From DATLXH01 sp035576005 (GTDB taxonomy: Bacteria; Acidobacteriota; Thermoanaerobaculia; Gp7-AA8), in NCBI GenBank assembly GCA_035576005.1, contig DATLXH010000078.1, positions 1-41,084 of the forward strand: 41,084 bases of DNA, in the 5' to 3' direction. The notes beneath the pieces are model-generated. The model made no database searches, was not told the origin of the DNA, and saw nothing but the letters and a program-made list of their open reading frames with translations. Below are positions 25,102 through 32,639 of the stretch, piece by piece. Position 1 is the first letter of the stretch. Each line of letters starts with the position of its first letter. The position numbers and the translations under genes are program-made.

Positions 25102-25845
25102 CTACATGTACAGCCCGCCGCTTACATTCAGGACCGTGCCCGTGATGTAGCCTGCCTCTTCCGAGGCGAGGAAGAGAACCGCGTTCGCTACGTCGTCGGG
25201 AGTTCCAAGCCGTCGCAAGGCGATTCGAGCTTCGAGGCCCTCTTTCGCTGCAGCGGCCAGCGCCTTGGTCATCGAGGTCTGGATGAACCCCGGCGCGACT
25301 GCGTTGACCGTGACATTCCGGGAACCGATCTCCAACGCGAGTGCTTTGGTGAATCCGATGATCGCCGCTTTCGACGCCGCGTAATTCACCTGTCCCGCAT
25401 TTCCCATTAACCCGACGACGGACGAAATGTTGATGATCCGCCCCCACCTGGCTCGGATCATCTTCTTGGCAATCTCCTGAGTGATATGGAACATTGCATC
25501 GACGTTCGTGCTCAGCACATTCGACCAGGCAGATGCTTTCATCCTGATGAACAGATCATCCTCGGTGATTCCGGCATTGTTGACGAGGATGTCGATGGCC
25601 TCGTGCTCCTGAATCAGAGCTCGAATCGTCTCGCGCACGTCCGGCGACGTGATGTCGAGCGCAACCGGACGGGCGTTTCCTCCCGCAGCCTGAATTGCGC
25701 TCGCGACCTGCGCGACACCATCGACGGTGCGGGCTGCGCAGAGGACCAACGCTCCCGACTCGCCAAGCCGTAGCGCGATCGACTCGCCGATCCCTCGCGA
25801 CGCTCCCGTTACGAGGGCCACCTTGCCGTTCAGATCAACCTTCAT
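25102..25845 (-). CDS. fabG: 3-oxoacyl-ACP reductase FabG
   Basis: 247 residues. Rossmann motif TGASRGIG (13-20), 'NNAGIT' (about 89), catalytic Ser142, Tyr155, Lys159 (YAASK), and the C-terminal 'TGTVLNVSGGLYM'. NADPH-dependent reduction of 3-oxoacyl-ACP. Family hallmarks match FabG rather than a generic SDR. It is convergent with plsX-fabD, so the usual fabD-fabG operon has been rearranged. A small GTGTCG/CGACAC hairpin lies in the 137-bp gap between the two stops. Confidence 0.92.
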   Translation of the reverse strand: MKVDLNGKVALVTGASRGIGESIALRLGESGALVLCAARTVDGVAQVASAIQAAGGNARPVALDITSPDVRETIRALIQEHEAIDILVNNAGITEDDLFIRMKASAWSNVLSTNVDAMFHITQEIAKKMIRARWGRIINISSVVGLMGNAGQVNYAASKAAIIGFTKALALEIGSRNVTVNAVAPGFIQTSMTKALAAAAKEGLEARIALRRLGTPDDVANAVLFLASEEAGYITGTVLNVSGGLYM

Positions 25846-25891
25846 TCTTCCCCCTGATCAGCCGACTCTTCCCAACTCGTCTGAGAAAATG

Positions 25892-25928
25892 AAAAAGGCG
25901 GCAACGACGCATTCACGTCGCTGCCGCC
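25892..25928 (-). terminator. Intrinsic terminator of the H1-like gene
   Basis: A 13-bp stem (25897-25909 with 25916-25928, one G.U pair) with a 6-nt loop, then five T on the minus strand. It is 24 bp after the stop of the H1-like gene and also separates it from fabG. Confidence 0.88.
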
Positions 25929-25951
25929 CATCAATGCGTGAACCCTCGAAA

Positions 25952-26941
25952 CTATCTTCGCGAGCGACTTTTCGTTGACCGTTTCGCCCCTGAACGCTTC
26001 GCGGTGCTGGTAGAGCCCGATTTCCTGTTCGACTTCGTTGCTGCCTTTCGGCTCGACGACGTGGTGCCTTTACTGGAAGCTTTCCTTGCACTGGTTTTAC
26101 GCGAGGAAGTCTTAGCGGCTTTACGTGCAGGAACTCTGACCGTCACGGTAACGCTTGTGCTTCGTCGGGCCGATGGTCGTTTTGCCGACGGACGGCTTTT
26201 TTTCGTCGAGGCTTTCCTGGCCGGGCTGGGACGGCTGCGGCCTGCCGCAGAAGTCTTTCCGGATGACGACTTCTTCGATGACGAAGCTTTCTTCGCAGCG
26301 GGTCTGGAAGTGGATGTCTTTGTAGATGATGATTTGGTCGAGGAGGATCGCGTCGACGCAGATCTCGCGGCCGAGCTCTTCCGGCTTGACGACGATCTCT
26401 TCGGCTTGCGGCTCTTGCTCGAAATATCCTTCGTGATCGCCGCCGTCAGATGACTGGCACCTGACATCAATGCTGCGAGCCCACCAAGGACGGCGCCTGG
26501 AATCTCTTTGCCGTACTTTTTGGCGTTGGTGAGCTGCTCGTTGATGTAGTTCTGCGCGCGCTCGAGAGTCGAGTCGACATCCTTGCCGCCACGAAGCGAC
26601 TCGCGCACCGCCTCGATCTGCGCGGGAGATGCTCCGACGCGCCAGATATCCTGGTCATCCGACGACGAGTTGAAACTCGATGGACGGTTCTCCGCCCAGG
26701 TCGTACCGGAACGGGAGCTGCCTGTGCGCGATGTCGATGCCGGTCCGCCGCTGCGTGATCTGTTGCTCGAAGAGCCAGCGGTGTTACCGGAAGAAGAAGT
26801 GGGTCTGTTCCTGGACGACGTGGGAGTGTTGCCCGATGACATAGGTCTGCTGCTCAGTGACATGGGCTTGTTGCTCGAGGACATGGGACTGCTGCTCGAT
26901 GACATGGGCCTGTTGCTTTTCATCCCTTTTCTTTTTGCCAT
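25952..26941 (-). CDS. Three-part histone H1-like protein with heptad-repeat head
   Basis: About 329 residues in three blocks. (1) Residues 10-55: tandem seven-residue repeats, consensus (K/R)PMSSS(N/S), encoded by 21-bp DNA repeats, then more Ser/Gly/Arg. (2) About 95-175: a compact, probably helical domain starting 'DIWRVGASPAQIEAVRESL' with a Gly/Ala-rich helix 'IPGAVLGGLAALMSGASHL'. (3) About 180-329: a Lys/Arg/Ser/Ala tail with AKKA/SSRK-type motifs like eukaryotic H1 and bacterial Hc1/AlgP tails. AAAGGAGG precedes the ATG. Nucleic-acid condensation is likely from composition. The middle domain has no family I recognise. Confidence 0.8.
   Translation of the reverse strand: MAKRKGMKSNRPMSSSSSPMSSSNKPMSLSSRPMSSGNTPTSSRNRPTSSSGNTAGSSSNRSRSGGPASTSRTGSSRSGTTWAENRPSSFNSSSDDQDIWRVGASPAQIEAVRESLRGGKDVDSTLERAQNYINEQLTNAKKYGKEIPGAVLGGLAALMSGASHLTAAITKDISSKSRKPKRSSSSRKSSAARSASTRSSSTKSSSTKTSTSRPAAKKASSSKKSSSGKTSAAGRSRPSPARKASTKKSRPSAKRPSARRSTSVTVTVRVPARKAAKTSSRKTSARKASSKGTTSSSRKAATKSNRKSGSTSTAKRSGAKRSTKSRSRR
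26805..26909. repeat. Five tandem 21-bp coding repeats
   Basis: Units start at 26805, 26826, 26847, 26868 and 26889, each close to CTGCTGCTCGATGACATGGG plus one base. They encode the heptads of the H1-like head on the minus strand. Inner units differ by only a few substitutions, so recent slippage is likely. Confidence 0.85.
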
Positions 26942-27114
26942 CACTCCTCCTTTGAATGCTGTTGCTGAATGTTGCTATTTGAATGCCATTGCCGCAGTCC
27001 ATCATTGTGCGCCCGAACGCATCCGTTTCATCAACGATCATTCATGTGTTCGATACGGCATCACAACGTAGAACCAGGTCGCGCCCGCCGCAAACTGCAT
27101 TCGACCACACGCAC

Positions 27115-28977
27115 TCACTCTTCGCGACCGACGGGATAGAGGAGCCATCGGTCGTCGAAAAATGGAGTTTTCTGATAGAACCATTGCAGGCGGGCAGCGG
27201 GATCCGAGCGGAACGTCGGGTCTTCCAGTTTCTTCTGAAACTCCTCGGCCAGCCTTGGATCTGCGGACATCATCTGACGCGCCATCGGCTCCATCACGTA
27301 CGCTTCGATGTATTCAGTTCTCTGAAGAATTTCCGCGAAGAATCCCCACTGAAAGAACGAATCAGAAGATGCCGGCTCCAGAAGCAGACTTGCCAGCAGA
27401 CCGAGCGGCTGATTCGCGGAGACACGCACGGATCCGGCGGGAAAGAGTTGACGCCGCTTCTCGATCGCGCTTTCCGCGGTCATCCCCACACGTCCCTCGA
27501 AAGGCTGGACCGCAAGCTTCGGATTCTTCATGCGATACATGCTCACCTCGACAACCCGTGACCTGGTCAGTTTCTCCACTACGATCCCGTGGCGTTCGAT
27601 CCGCTCGATCACGTCGCTCCACGCAGCGGGAATCCAGTAGGCGGATGGGCTGGTGACCCGCGATGCAACTTCCGTTTCTCTGAGCAACGGAACGATCATT
27701 TTGAGTGGCTTACCGACCCACTCCCTGGTCACAGCGCCGGATACAGTCGACGGATATGTCCGCGACTCGACGCCGAGAAAATCGAACGTTTCCTGATTCG
27801 TCTCCGCGACTTTCCAGCTGAGCGGAATGCTCTGCATAGGCGTGGAGCGATCCACGCGTGCGGCTGATCTGAGCGATTGGGCCTGAGCTCCCAGCGTACG
27901 GATTGCGCCTCGAAGCAGAACGTAGGTTCCCAGCACACGTTGGTCGTACGGTTTGAGCGAATGATTCTCGACCAGCACGGCAGCCAGATGTCTCGCGTCG
28001 CCATAGCCATCGGAGAAGCGGGGCAGAGAGATGCCCGCTGTGATTCCCTTCGACAGGTCATCCTCGAATCCCCTGACACCGAAAACGAGTGGGCCGGGGA
28101 CGTGACCCATCTCAGCAAGATCACGATCAAGAGCAGGCGTCAGCTGCTGGTCGAGCCATGCAGCGATCGCGGGCGAACGACCGTGACGCCCGCTGTAACC
28201 CCAGGTAATGTCGTATTGATAGTCTGCGCCGTCGGTCACATGCAGGTCGATGTACAGGTCGGGCTGCCACCGATTGATGGCAGCCACCATCGCCCGCATT
28301 TCAGGCGAATCGAGCTTCATGTAGTCGCGATTGAGATTCAGGTTGCGGGCCGTCGTCCGCCATCCAAGCTCCTCCGGACCTCGCTGGTTGATCCGGCCGA
28401 AACGGGATCGCCTTTCATGTCCGTCGACGTTGAAGATCGGTACGAACAGCACGTTGGCGCGATCGAGCAGTGCCTTTTCGGTTCCGCGGACTGTCATATC
28501 GCGAAGCAGCATCATCCCCGCGTCCTTGCCATCGATCTCGCCAGCGTGGATTCCCGCCTGAGCCAGAAGCAGAGGCTTCCCGCTCTTTTTCAGTGCCTCC
28601 GCGGTGAATGAACGCTCGTTTGACGCGATCACCATCCAGAGGTCCCGACCCTCGGGACTGACACCAAGAGAAACCATCCGTAGCCTCGGCGAAGCAGCGA
28701 CGAGGGTCCTGAGCCATGAGACGGTCTCATCGTAGGTAGGAGATGTCCGGAAGTCTGTTCGCTCGGCGGGTGTGACCCATCGATCCGACTTGCCCACCGC
28801 GAGACTCCTGCTCTTGCCCGCCCACGGTATCAATGGCGGAAGCGGCGGCGATTGATAAATTCTCAGAAGCTCAGAAGCAGAGCGGGAAGGAGTCAGCAGC
28901 TCCTCATCAGCTGAGCCCGGGCCGCTGACTGCGAAGAGGATCGCGAGGCAGATGACAGTTCGTTTCACTGAATTCAT
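27115..28977 (-). CDS. Exported M14 family zinc carboxypeptidase
   Basis: About 620 residues. A signal peptide spans residues 1-22. The M14 site is HAGE (His134, Glu137) with the third ligand in 'DLHVTDG' (His about 246) and the substrate-binding 'RNLNLNRDYMKLD' (about 211). A catalytic Glu candidate is in 'VENHSLKP'. A C-terminal non-catalytic part of about 220 residues follows. ATG 28977 is chosen for the signal peptide and the GGGAGAT upstream. It trims C-terminal residues from peptides in the periplasm or outside. The frame is open upstream to 29103, close to palindromic repeat copy B. Confidence 0.88.
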   Translation of the reverse strand: MNSVKRTVICLAILFAVSGPGSADEELLTPSRSASELLRIYQSPPLPPLIPWAGKSRSLAVGKSDRWVTPAERTDFRTSPTYDETVSWLRTLVAASPRLRMVSLGVSPEGRDLWMVIASNERSFTAEALKKSGKPLLLAQAGIHAGEIDGKDAGMMLLRDMTVRGTEKALLDRANVLFVPIFNVDGHERRSRFGRINQRGPEELGWRTTARNLNLNRDYMKLDSPEMRAMVAAINRWQPDLYIDLHVTDGADYQYDITWGYSGRHGRSPAIAAWLDQQLTPALDRDLAEMGHVPGPLVFGVRGFEDDLSKGITAGISLPRFSDGYGDARHLAAVLVENHSLKPYDQRVLGTYVLLRGAIRTLGAQAQSLRSAARVDRSTPMQSIPLSWKVAETNQETFDFLGVESRTYPSTVSGAVTREWVGKPLKMIVPLLRETEVASRVTSPSAYWIPAAWSDVIERIERHGIVVEKLTRSRVVEVSMYRMKNPKLAVQPFEGRVGMTAESAIEKRRQLFPAGSVRVSANQPLGLLASLLLEPASSDSFFQWGFFAEILQRTEYIEAYVMEPMARQMMSADPRLAEEFQKKLEDPTFRSDPAARLQWFYQKTPFFDDRWLLYPVGREE

Positions 28978-29096
28978 AAGATCTCCCGGCAACGAATCTC
29001 CCCCGAGCGTTCCGCGGACGGGCAGCTGTCCCGTAGGGAACCGCGCTCCCCGGCCCAAGGCTTCGCCATTGGATCCAACCCCTGCCACTCCATTAA

Positions 29097-29274
29097 CCCG
29101 CATTTCTCACAGACCTTCGCCGCGAGACGACGGATAGCGGCCTGTCTGCTTCGTTGCACGCCAATTTCGCTCCTTGACATAGTGTCGACTATGCCTTCGT
29201 CGCAAAATCGCCGTGCGCCTCGCATCCAGGCCACTCTCCGCCGTCTCACGACAAAGGTCTGTGAGAAATGCGGG
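29097..29274. repeat. Near-palindromic ~178-bp dispersed repeat, copy B
   Basis: Same termini (CCCGCATTTCTCACAGACCT and its reverse complement) and same interior as copy A at 12646-12821, differing by a handful of substitutions and a 2-bp indel near 29215. It sits between the M14 gene start and a small zinc-ribbon gene, so it may affect their leaders. Confidence 0.88.
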
Positions 29275-29289
29275 TAGCTTCGGCGTTAA

Positions 29290-29460
29290 TCAGTCTCGAT
29301 CGGTATCAGGCTCGGTCGGAATCTGAATTCCATTCGCACTCGCCCAGGCGAGGCATTGTTGACAGACGAGCGGAGGTGAATAGTCATCGTCCCGGGGAGC
29401 GCCATTTCCGGTGCCTCCGCATTGGGCGCAATTCGGATTGATCCAGAGGTCTTGATGCAT
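29290..29460 (-). CDS. 56-residue small zinc-ribbon protein
   Basis: Begins MHQDLWINPNCAQCGGTGNG and has a second pair CQQC at about 33-36, giving a CxxC-x18-CxxC layout. 'CxxCGGTGNG' also recalls DnaJ-type zinc modules. A short acidic tail ends the protein. It begins ATG 29460 with AGGAG very close upstream. A zinc-binding role is inferred from the four Cys; no known family is identified. Confidence 0.6.
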   Translation of the reverse strand: MHQDLWINPNCAQCGGTGNGAPRDDDYSPPLVCQQCLAWASANGIQIPTEPDTDRD

Positions 29461-29678
29461 GCTCCTAATCTACACCGCCTGAAGGCGTAAATCGTCAAAG
29501 GAGCGTGATTCGGTACCATCGAGAATTGCGATAACGAGGTCCTTCCTGTCGAATTGCAGGTCGAGATGTCGCACTTTTCACGCTGCGTCTGATTGCCGGG
29601 TGACGCGCTCTGAATAGATTGATCACACGGTCGGAAGGATTCCGGCCTGCCGTCGTGACGATCGTCAGAGGAGACACC

Positions 29679-30200
29679 ATGGGACTCACGGGAACGTTCA
29701 AAAGCATGCCGGCTGCTGACCTTCTGCAGTGGCTAAGCCTGTCGCGCAAGAGTGGCACCCTTGTGATTGAAAACCTGCCGCACAAAATCACGTTCTCGCT
29801 CAAGGACGGAGGAGTCCTCTGGTCCTCCTCTGACGGCCCCAACTCATTCATGGGAGAGTTCCTGGTCCGAGAGGGCTTCATCAAAAAAAGCGACCTCGCA
29901 TCGGCACTTCAGCTCCAGGCCTCCACCGGGATCAGCACCGGAAAAGCCCTGGTTGCTCTCGGAGCACTCGGTGCGCAAACACTTTCCGATGCAATGCGGC
30001 TCAAGGCTCAGGCCGAGATTCACCAGACACTCAGCTCACCCGGAGCCACCTTTGAATTTCTCGACGAAGGGATTGTCTCCAAAGAGCTGGTTCCGCTCGA
30101 TGCAAACGTCGTCACTCTCCTTCTCAACGTGATGCGACAGATCGACGAGGAAACACGTGGATCTTCATGGCTCGACGAGGGAGATGACATTGTCTGCTGA
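29679..30200 (+). CDS. PATAN (DUF4388) domain protein
   Basis: 173 residues. It opens 'GLTGTFKSMPAADLLQWLSL' and continues 'SRKSGTLVI', the PATAN signature that often accompanies response regulators and gliding/motility signalling. 'GVLWSSSDG' and 'FLVREGFI' continue the domain to about 65, and a second all-helical part follows. No receiver or GGDEF domain is attached, so it probably works as a protein-interaction adaptor. GGAG five nt before ATG 29679. The next gene overlaps its end. Confidence 0.85.
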   Translation: MGLTGTFKSMPAADLLQWLSLSRKSGTLVIENLPHKITFSLKDGGVLWSSSDGPNSFMGEFLVREGFIKKSDLASALQLQASTGISTGKALVALGALGAQTLSDAMRLKAQAEIHQTLSSPGATFEFLDEGIVSKELVPLDANVVTLLLNVMRQIDEETRGSSWLDEGDDIVC

Positions 30201-30471
30201 GAGAAGCGTCGATCAACAATGGATGCGCTCAGCGGGCGCGATCTTTGAAAAGTTCCCAGGCAGGATGAGTGACCAGTCCGACATCAACAGAATTCTGGCT
30301 GACCTGGTAAAAAACCGGCAGGTACTCGAAAAAACGCTGGGAGAAGAGACCGGAGCGAAGGCGGCCAGCGAGATCGTGGAAAAGTTACGAGCCCTGAGGC
30401 GCCGGGCCGATCTTACAAGCAGTCTGGTCGAAGAACTGGATCGCGCGAGAAAAGAAAGAAAGGTGCCATAG
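30184..30471 (+). CDS. Small helical protein next to the PATAN gene
   Basis: About 95 residues, mostly charged helix: 'DINRILADLVKNRQVLEK' and 'SLVEELDRARKERK' look coiled-coil prone. The start could be ATG 30184 (overlapping the PATAN gene by 17 bp), 30223 or 30265. No family recognised. The overlap suggests a partner of the PATAN protein. Confidence 0.6.
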   Translation: MTLSAERSVDQQWMRSAGAIFEKFPGRMSDQSDINRILADLVKNRQVLEKTLGEETGAKAASEIVEKLRALRRRADLTSSLVEELDRARKERKVP

Positions 30472-30540
30472 CAACCGCCGCAATGTGCCAGTGTGGCTTC
30501 CAGCTCAATCGTTGAGCTGCCCACCTGGTCCCTTGATTAA

Positions 30541-31110
30541 CCACCGGGAAAATGGTGCGCACTGAGGGGTTCGAACCTCGCGACGAAGTCCAGTTTTCCG
30601 GCAGGGGCCAACAATCTCGAAGAGCGCGGCGTTGCCGGAAAGCGCAGCGACAGAAAACGGTGCGAGTGGTTCGAGTCGGTAGCAGCGGCATTCGGCTCGC
30701 ACGCGGAGCATCCGTCCGAAGTTCTTTCCAGGTTCGAAGCCGAGGTCGACCAGCGTCGCTGCGAGGTGGCCTATCGATACCATGGACGCATCGGCTGGAG
30801 GCTGGTCATGCGCGTACCCCTCCGCGGCGTTTCCGACACTTACAATTTTATCCTGCAACCCTCTGACGATAACGACGAACCCGGTCTGCGCGTCCGCAGC
30901 AGCGGCTTCAACCCTCGCGAAGGGTGGTTAAACGCAGAGATTCGCGCCGCGGTTTCAAACTTCTACGAAGTGTCGCCGCGCAACGTAGCGCTCAACGTCG
31001 AAGCCGCCACTCTGATGTGTCACACGGTGGACCGACTGGAAGGCGCCGTGGTTCGAGCTCGCATCTCCAGATTGATTCCTGTGGCGGGGGCGTTGGAACG
31101 GACGTTGTGA
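30541..31110 (+). pseudogene. 5'-truncated gene, unknown function
   Basis: A frame ending at 31110 is open back to a stop near 30536. Its predicted protein looks coding all along, for example 'EWFESVAAAFGSHAEHPSEV' about 60-80 residues before the first usable start (GTG 30766), then 'RYHGRIGWRLVMRVPLRGV'. No ATG, GTG or TTG exists between 30541 and 30766, so the 5' part has been lost, is frameshifted, or uses a rare start. From GTG 30766 the product has 114 residues. No family recognised. Confidence 0.5.
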
Positions 31111-31172
31111 GTCACCCGTCGACCCCTCTCGTCGACCCGCGGTGACGCTTAGACCCGATTGCGACGGGAGCG

Positions 31173-31361
31173 ATGATGGCCCTCCCCTACATGCAGCGCA
31201 GGCTGACGGTCTGCTGGCGCCGCATCGTTTCCGCGCGCGGAGAAGTGCACGTCGAGGAGCTCTCGACCGATCCGAAGAGTGTCTACGCGACCCCCGAGTG
31301 CATCCTGTCGAGGAAGGGAAGGTCGTCGGTGCTCGATTGCGAACGTGCACAAGTGGACTGA
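31173..31361 (+). CDS. Possible small protein of 62 residues
   Basis: ATG with GGGAG close upstream. Basic, includes three Cys. Nothing is recognised, and it may be chance in GC-rich DNA. It lies 30 bp before the M23 gene on the same strand. Confidence 0.3.
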   Translation: MMALPYMQRRLTVCWRRIVSARGEVHVEELSTDPKSVYATPECILSRKGRSSVLDCERAQVD

Positions 31362-31390
31362 ATGGGTAATATGCGTGCACGGAGATGACG

Positions 31391-32194
31391 ATGGCGATGA
31401 TCAGTATCCTGATGGCGGCGACTCTTTACACGGCAGCTCAGGGGAGCGCCGTACAGCTGAAGGTCCCCAACGAGCCGCGCACAAAGTCAGTGCAGGTGAT
31501 GTGGAAAGAGAAGAGAGTCCCTGCGTTTCGCGTCGATGATGTCTGGACTACCCTGCTGGGGGTTGATCTCGATACGAAACCGGGCACGCACGCGGCTGAG
31601 GCTTTACTGACGATGGACGACGGCTCCGTTAAAAGACGTGAGATCGCGATCACAGTTGCCGCCAGAAAATTTCCTGTGACGCGGTTGACAGTCGAGCCAC
31701 GGTTCACCCAGTTGAGCAAGACCAACCTCAATCGCTCCAGTCGCGAGTCCAGAGAAGTCGGAGCGATTTACCGGCGGATCACGACCGACCTCGCTCCCGA
31801 TGAGGTTTTTGTCGTTCCGATTCCGGGAGGCACAGGCAGAAACTTCGGAGAACGTCGCGTCTTCAATGGCCAGGCGCGCGCGCCGCACTCCGGCGCCGAT
31901 TTGCGGGCGGCCACCGGCACGCCTGTTCATGCGACGAACCGAGGTCGCGTCGTGCTCGCGAAAGACCTTTTTTTCACGGGCAACACGGTGATCGTGGACC
32001 ATGGATTAGGGATCTATTCACTTTATGCGCATCTCTCACGAATCGATGTGAAGCGGGGCGTGGTCGTGAAGAGCAACCAGATCGTCGGCCTGGCCGGCGC
32101 GACCGGCCGGGTCACGGGTCCACATCTGCATTGGGCTATCCGGATGCAGGGAGCGCGCGTCGACCCGTTCTCGCTGGTGAAAGCAGGCGGGTGA
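31391..32194 (+). CDS. Exported M23 family (LytM) endopeptidase
   Basis: About 268 residues. A hydrophobic N-terminus acts as signal sequence, a beta-rich N-terminal domain runs to about 125, and the LytM fold follows. Zinc ligands: His and Asp in 'APHSGADLRA' (about 162-170), plus 'GPHLHWAI' near 245; 'GNTVIVDHGLGIYSLYAHLS' is the conserved core. It cleaves peptidoglycan cross-links. Of three in-frame ATGs, 31391 has GGAG six nt upstream. Its stop is 10 bp from the last attC of the integron array, so this is the chromosomal flank. Confidence 0.9.
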   Translation: MAMISILMAATLYTAAQGSAVQLKVPNEPRTKSVQVMWKEKRVPAFRVDDVWTTLLGVDLDTKPGTHAAEALLTMDDGSVKRREIAITVAARKFPVTRLTVEPRFTQLSKTNLNRSSRESREVGAIYRRITTDLAPDEVFVVPIPGGTGRNFGERRVFNGQARAPHSGADLRAATGTPVHATNRGRVVLAKDLFFTGNTVIVDHGLGIYSLYAHLSRIDVKRGVVVKSNQIVGLAGATGRVTGPHLHWAIRMQGARVDPFSLVKAGG

Positions 32195-32204
32195 GGCGAG
32201 GGCC

Positions 32205-32308
32205 GCCCAACGGATGCCAGTCTACCCCGCTCCGGCCACGACGCGACACGTTATAGCACTCCAGACCAGCCACTGCAGATCGTGAGCCGGTGCAACGTCG
32301 AGTTAGAC
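32205..32308 (-). other. attC site, terminal
   Basis: 104 bp between GCCCAAC (32205-32211) and GTTAGAC (32302-32308). Inner arms are only partly complementary (CCGGTGCAACGTCGAGTTAG side kept). It is the last site of the array and belongs to the small frameshifted cassette. Confidence 0.75.
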
Positions 32309-32489
32309 GGGGGCCGCCAGCACAGCCGGCTCTCTCAGGTCTACTGCTTGTGCAACGTGACGACCGATAGACGCTCAACGGGCGCTCAGGTACTGCGATT
32401 GCCGTGCACAGGGGTGAGGCGAGTAAGCATGCACCCTTGTACTGCGAGACGTACGTTCCGCCCGCATATCCGAGAATGAATGTGTACAT
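32303..32489 (-). pseudogene. Small cassette gene, probably frameshifted
   Basis: ATG 32489 is 22 bp after the previous site's core box, as usual in cassettes. The start reads MYTFILGYAGGTYVSQYKGA, a plausible fold start; a frame shifted by one base ends in TAA inside the attC core (32303-32305) and reads 'GRHVAQAVDLREPAVLAAPV'. A single indel around 32385 would join them into a roughly 62-residue protein. As it stands, the ATG frame runs on through attC to 32136. The function is not known. Confidence 0.45.
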
Positions 32490-32510
32490 GGCTTTCTGTC
32501 CGTCCGAGGC

Positions 32511-32595
32511 GCCTAACAGGACCGCGGTTCACCGGTGCCGGCCGCGCCGGAAATCGGTGTGGTCGCCGCGACTGGGTGCATGAACATCGTCGACG
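32511..32595 (-). other. Degenerate attC site
   Basis: The core box GCCTAAC (32511-32517) is followed by 'GGTTCACCGGTGCCGGCC', as in the full sites here, but the second core box is not found. Likely the decayed attC of the GGDEF cassette, which would fix this cassette in place. Confidence 0.55.
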
Positions 32596-32639
32596 GATTC
32601 AGTCGATCTCTTCGTCAACACCATCGAGGGTCTTGATCG

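Noticed and set aside
25938..26453. A 171-codon Asp/Phe/Leu-rich plus-strand frame
   Set aside because: It is antisense to the Lys/Ser tail of the H1-like protein; the odd composition follows directly from the complementary codons.
26805..26909. Regular 21-bp repeats as a possible CRISPR
   Set aside because: The units are directly adjacent with no unique spacers and keep a protein frame.
30553..30640. tRNA-like 3' end on the minus strand (GGTTCGAACC and a trailing CACCA)
   Set aside because: The T-arm stem has mismatches and no anticodon or D arm can be folded upstream; the bases also lie in a coding-looking frame.
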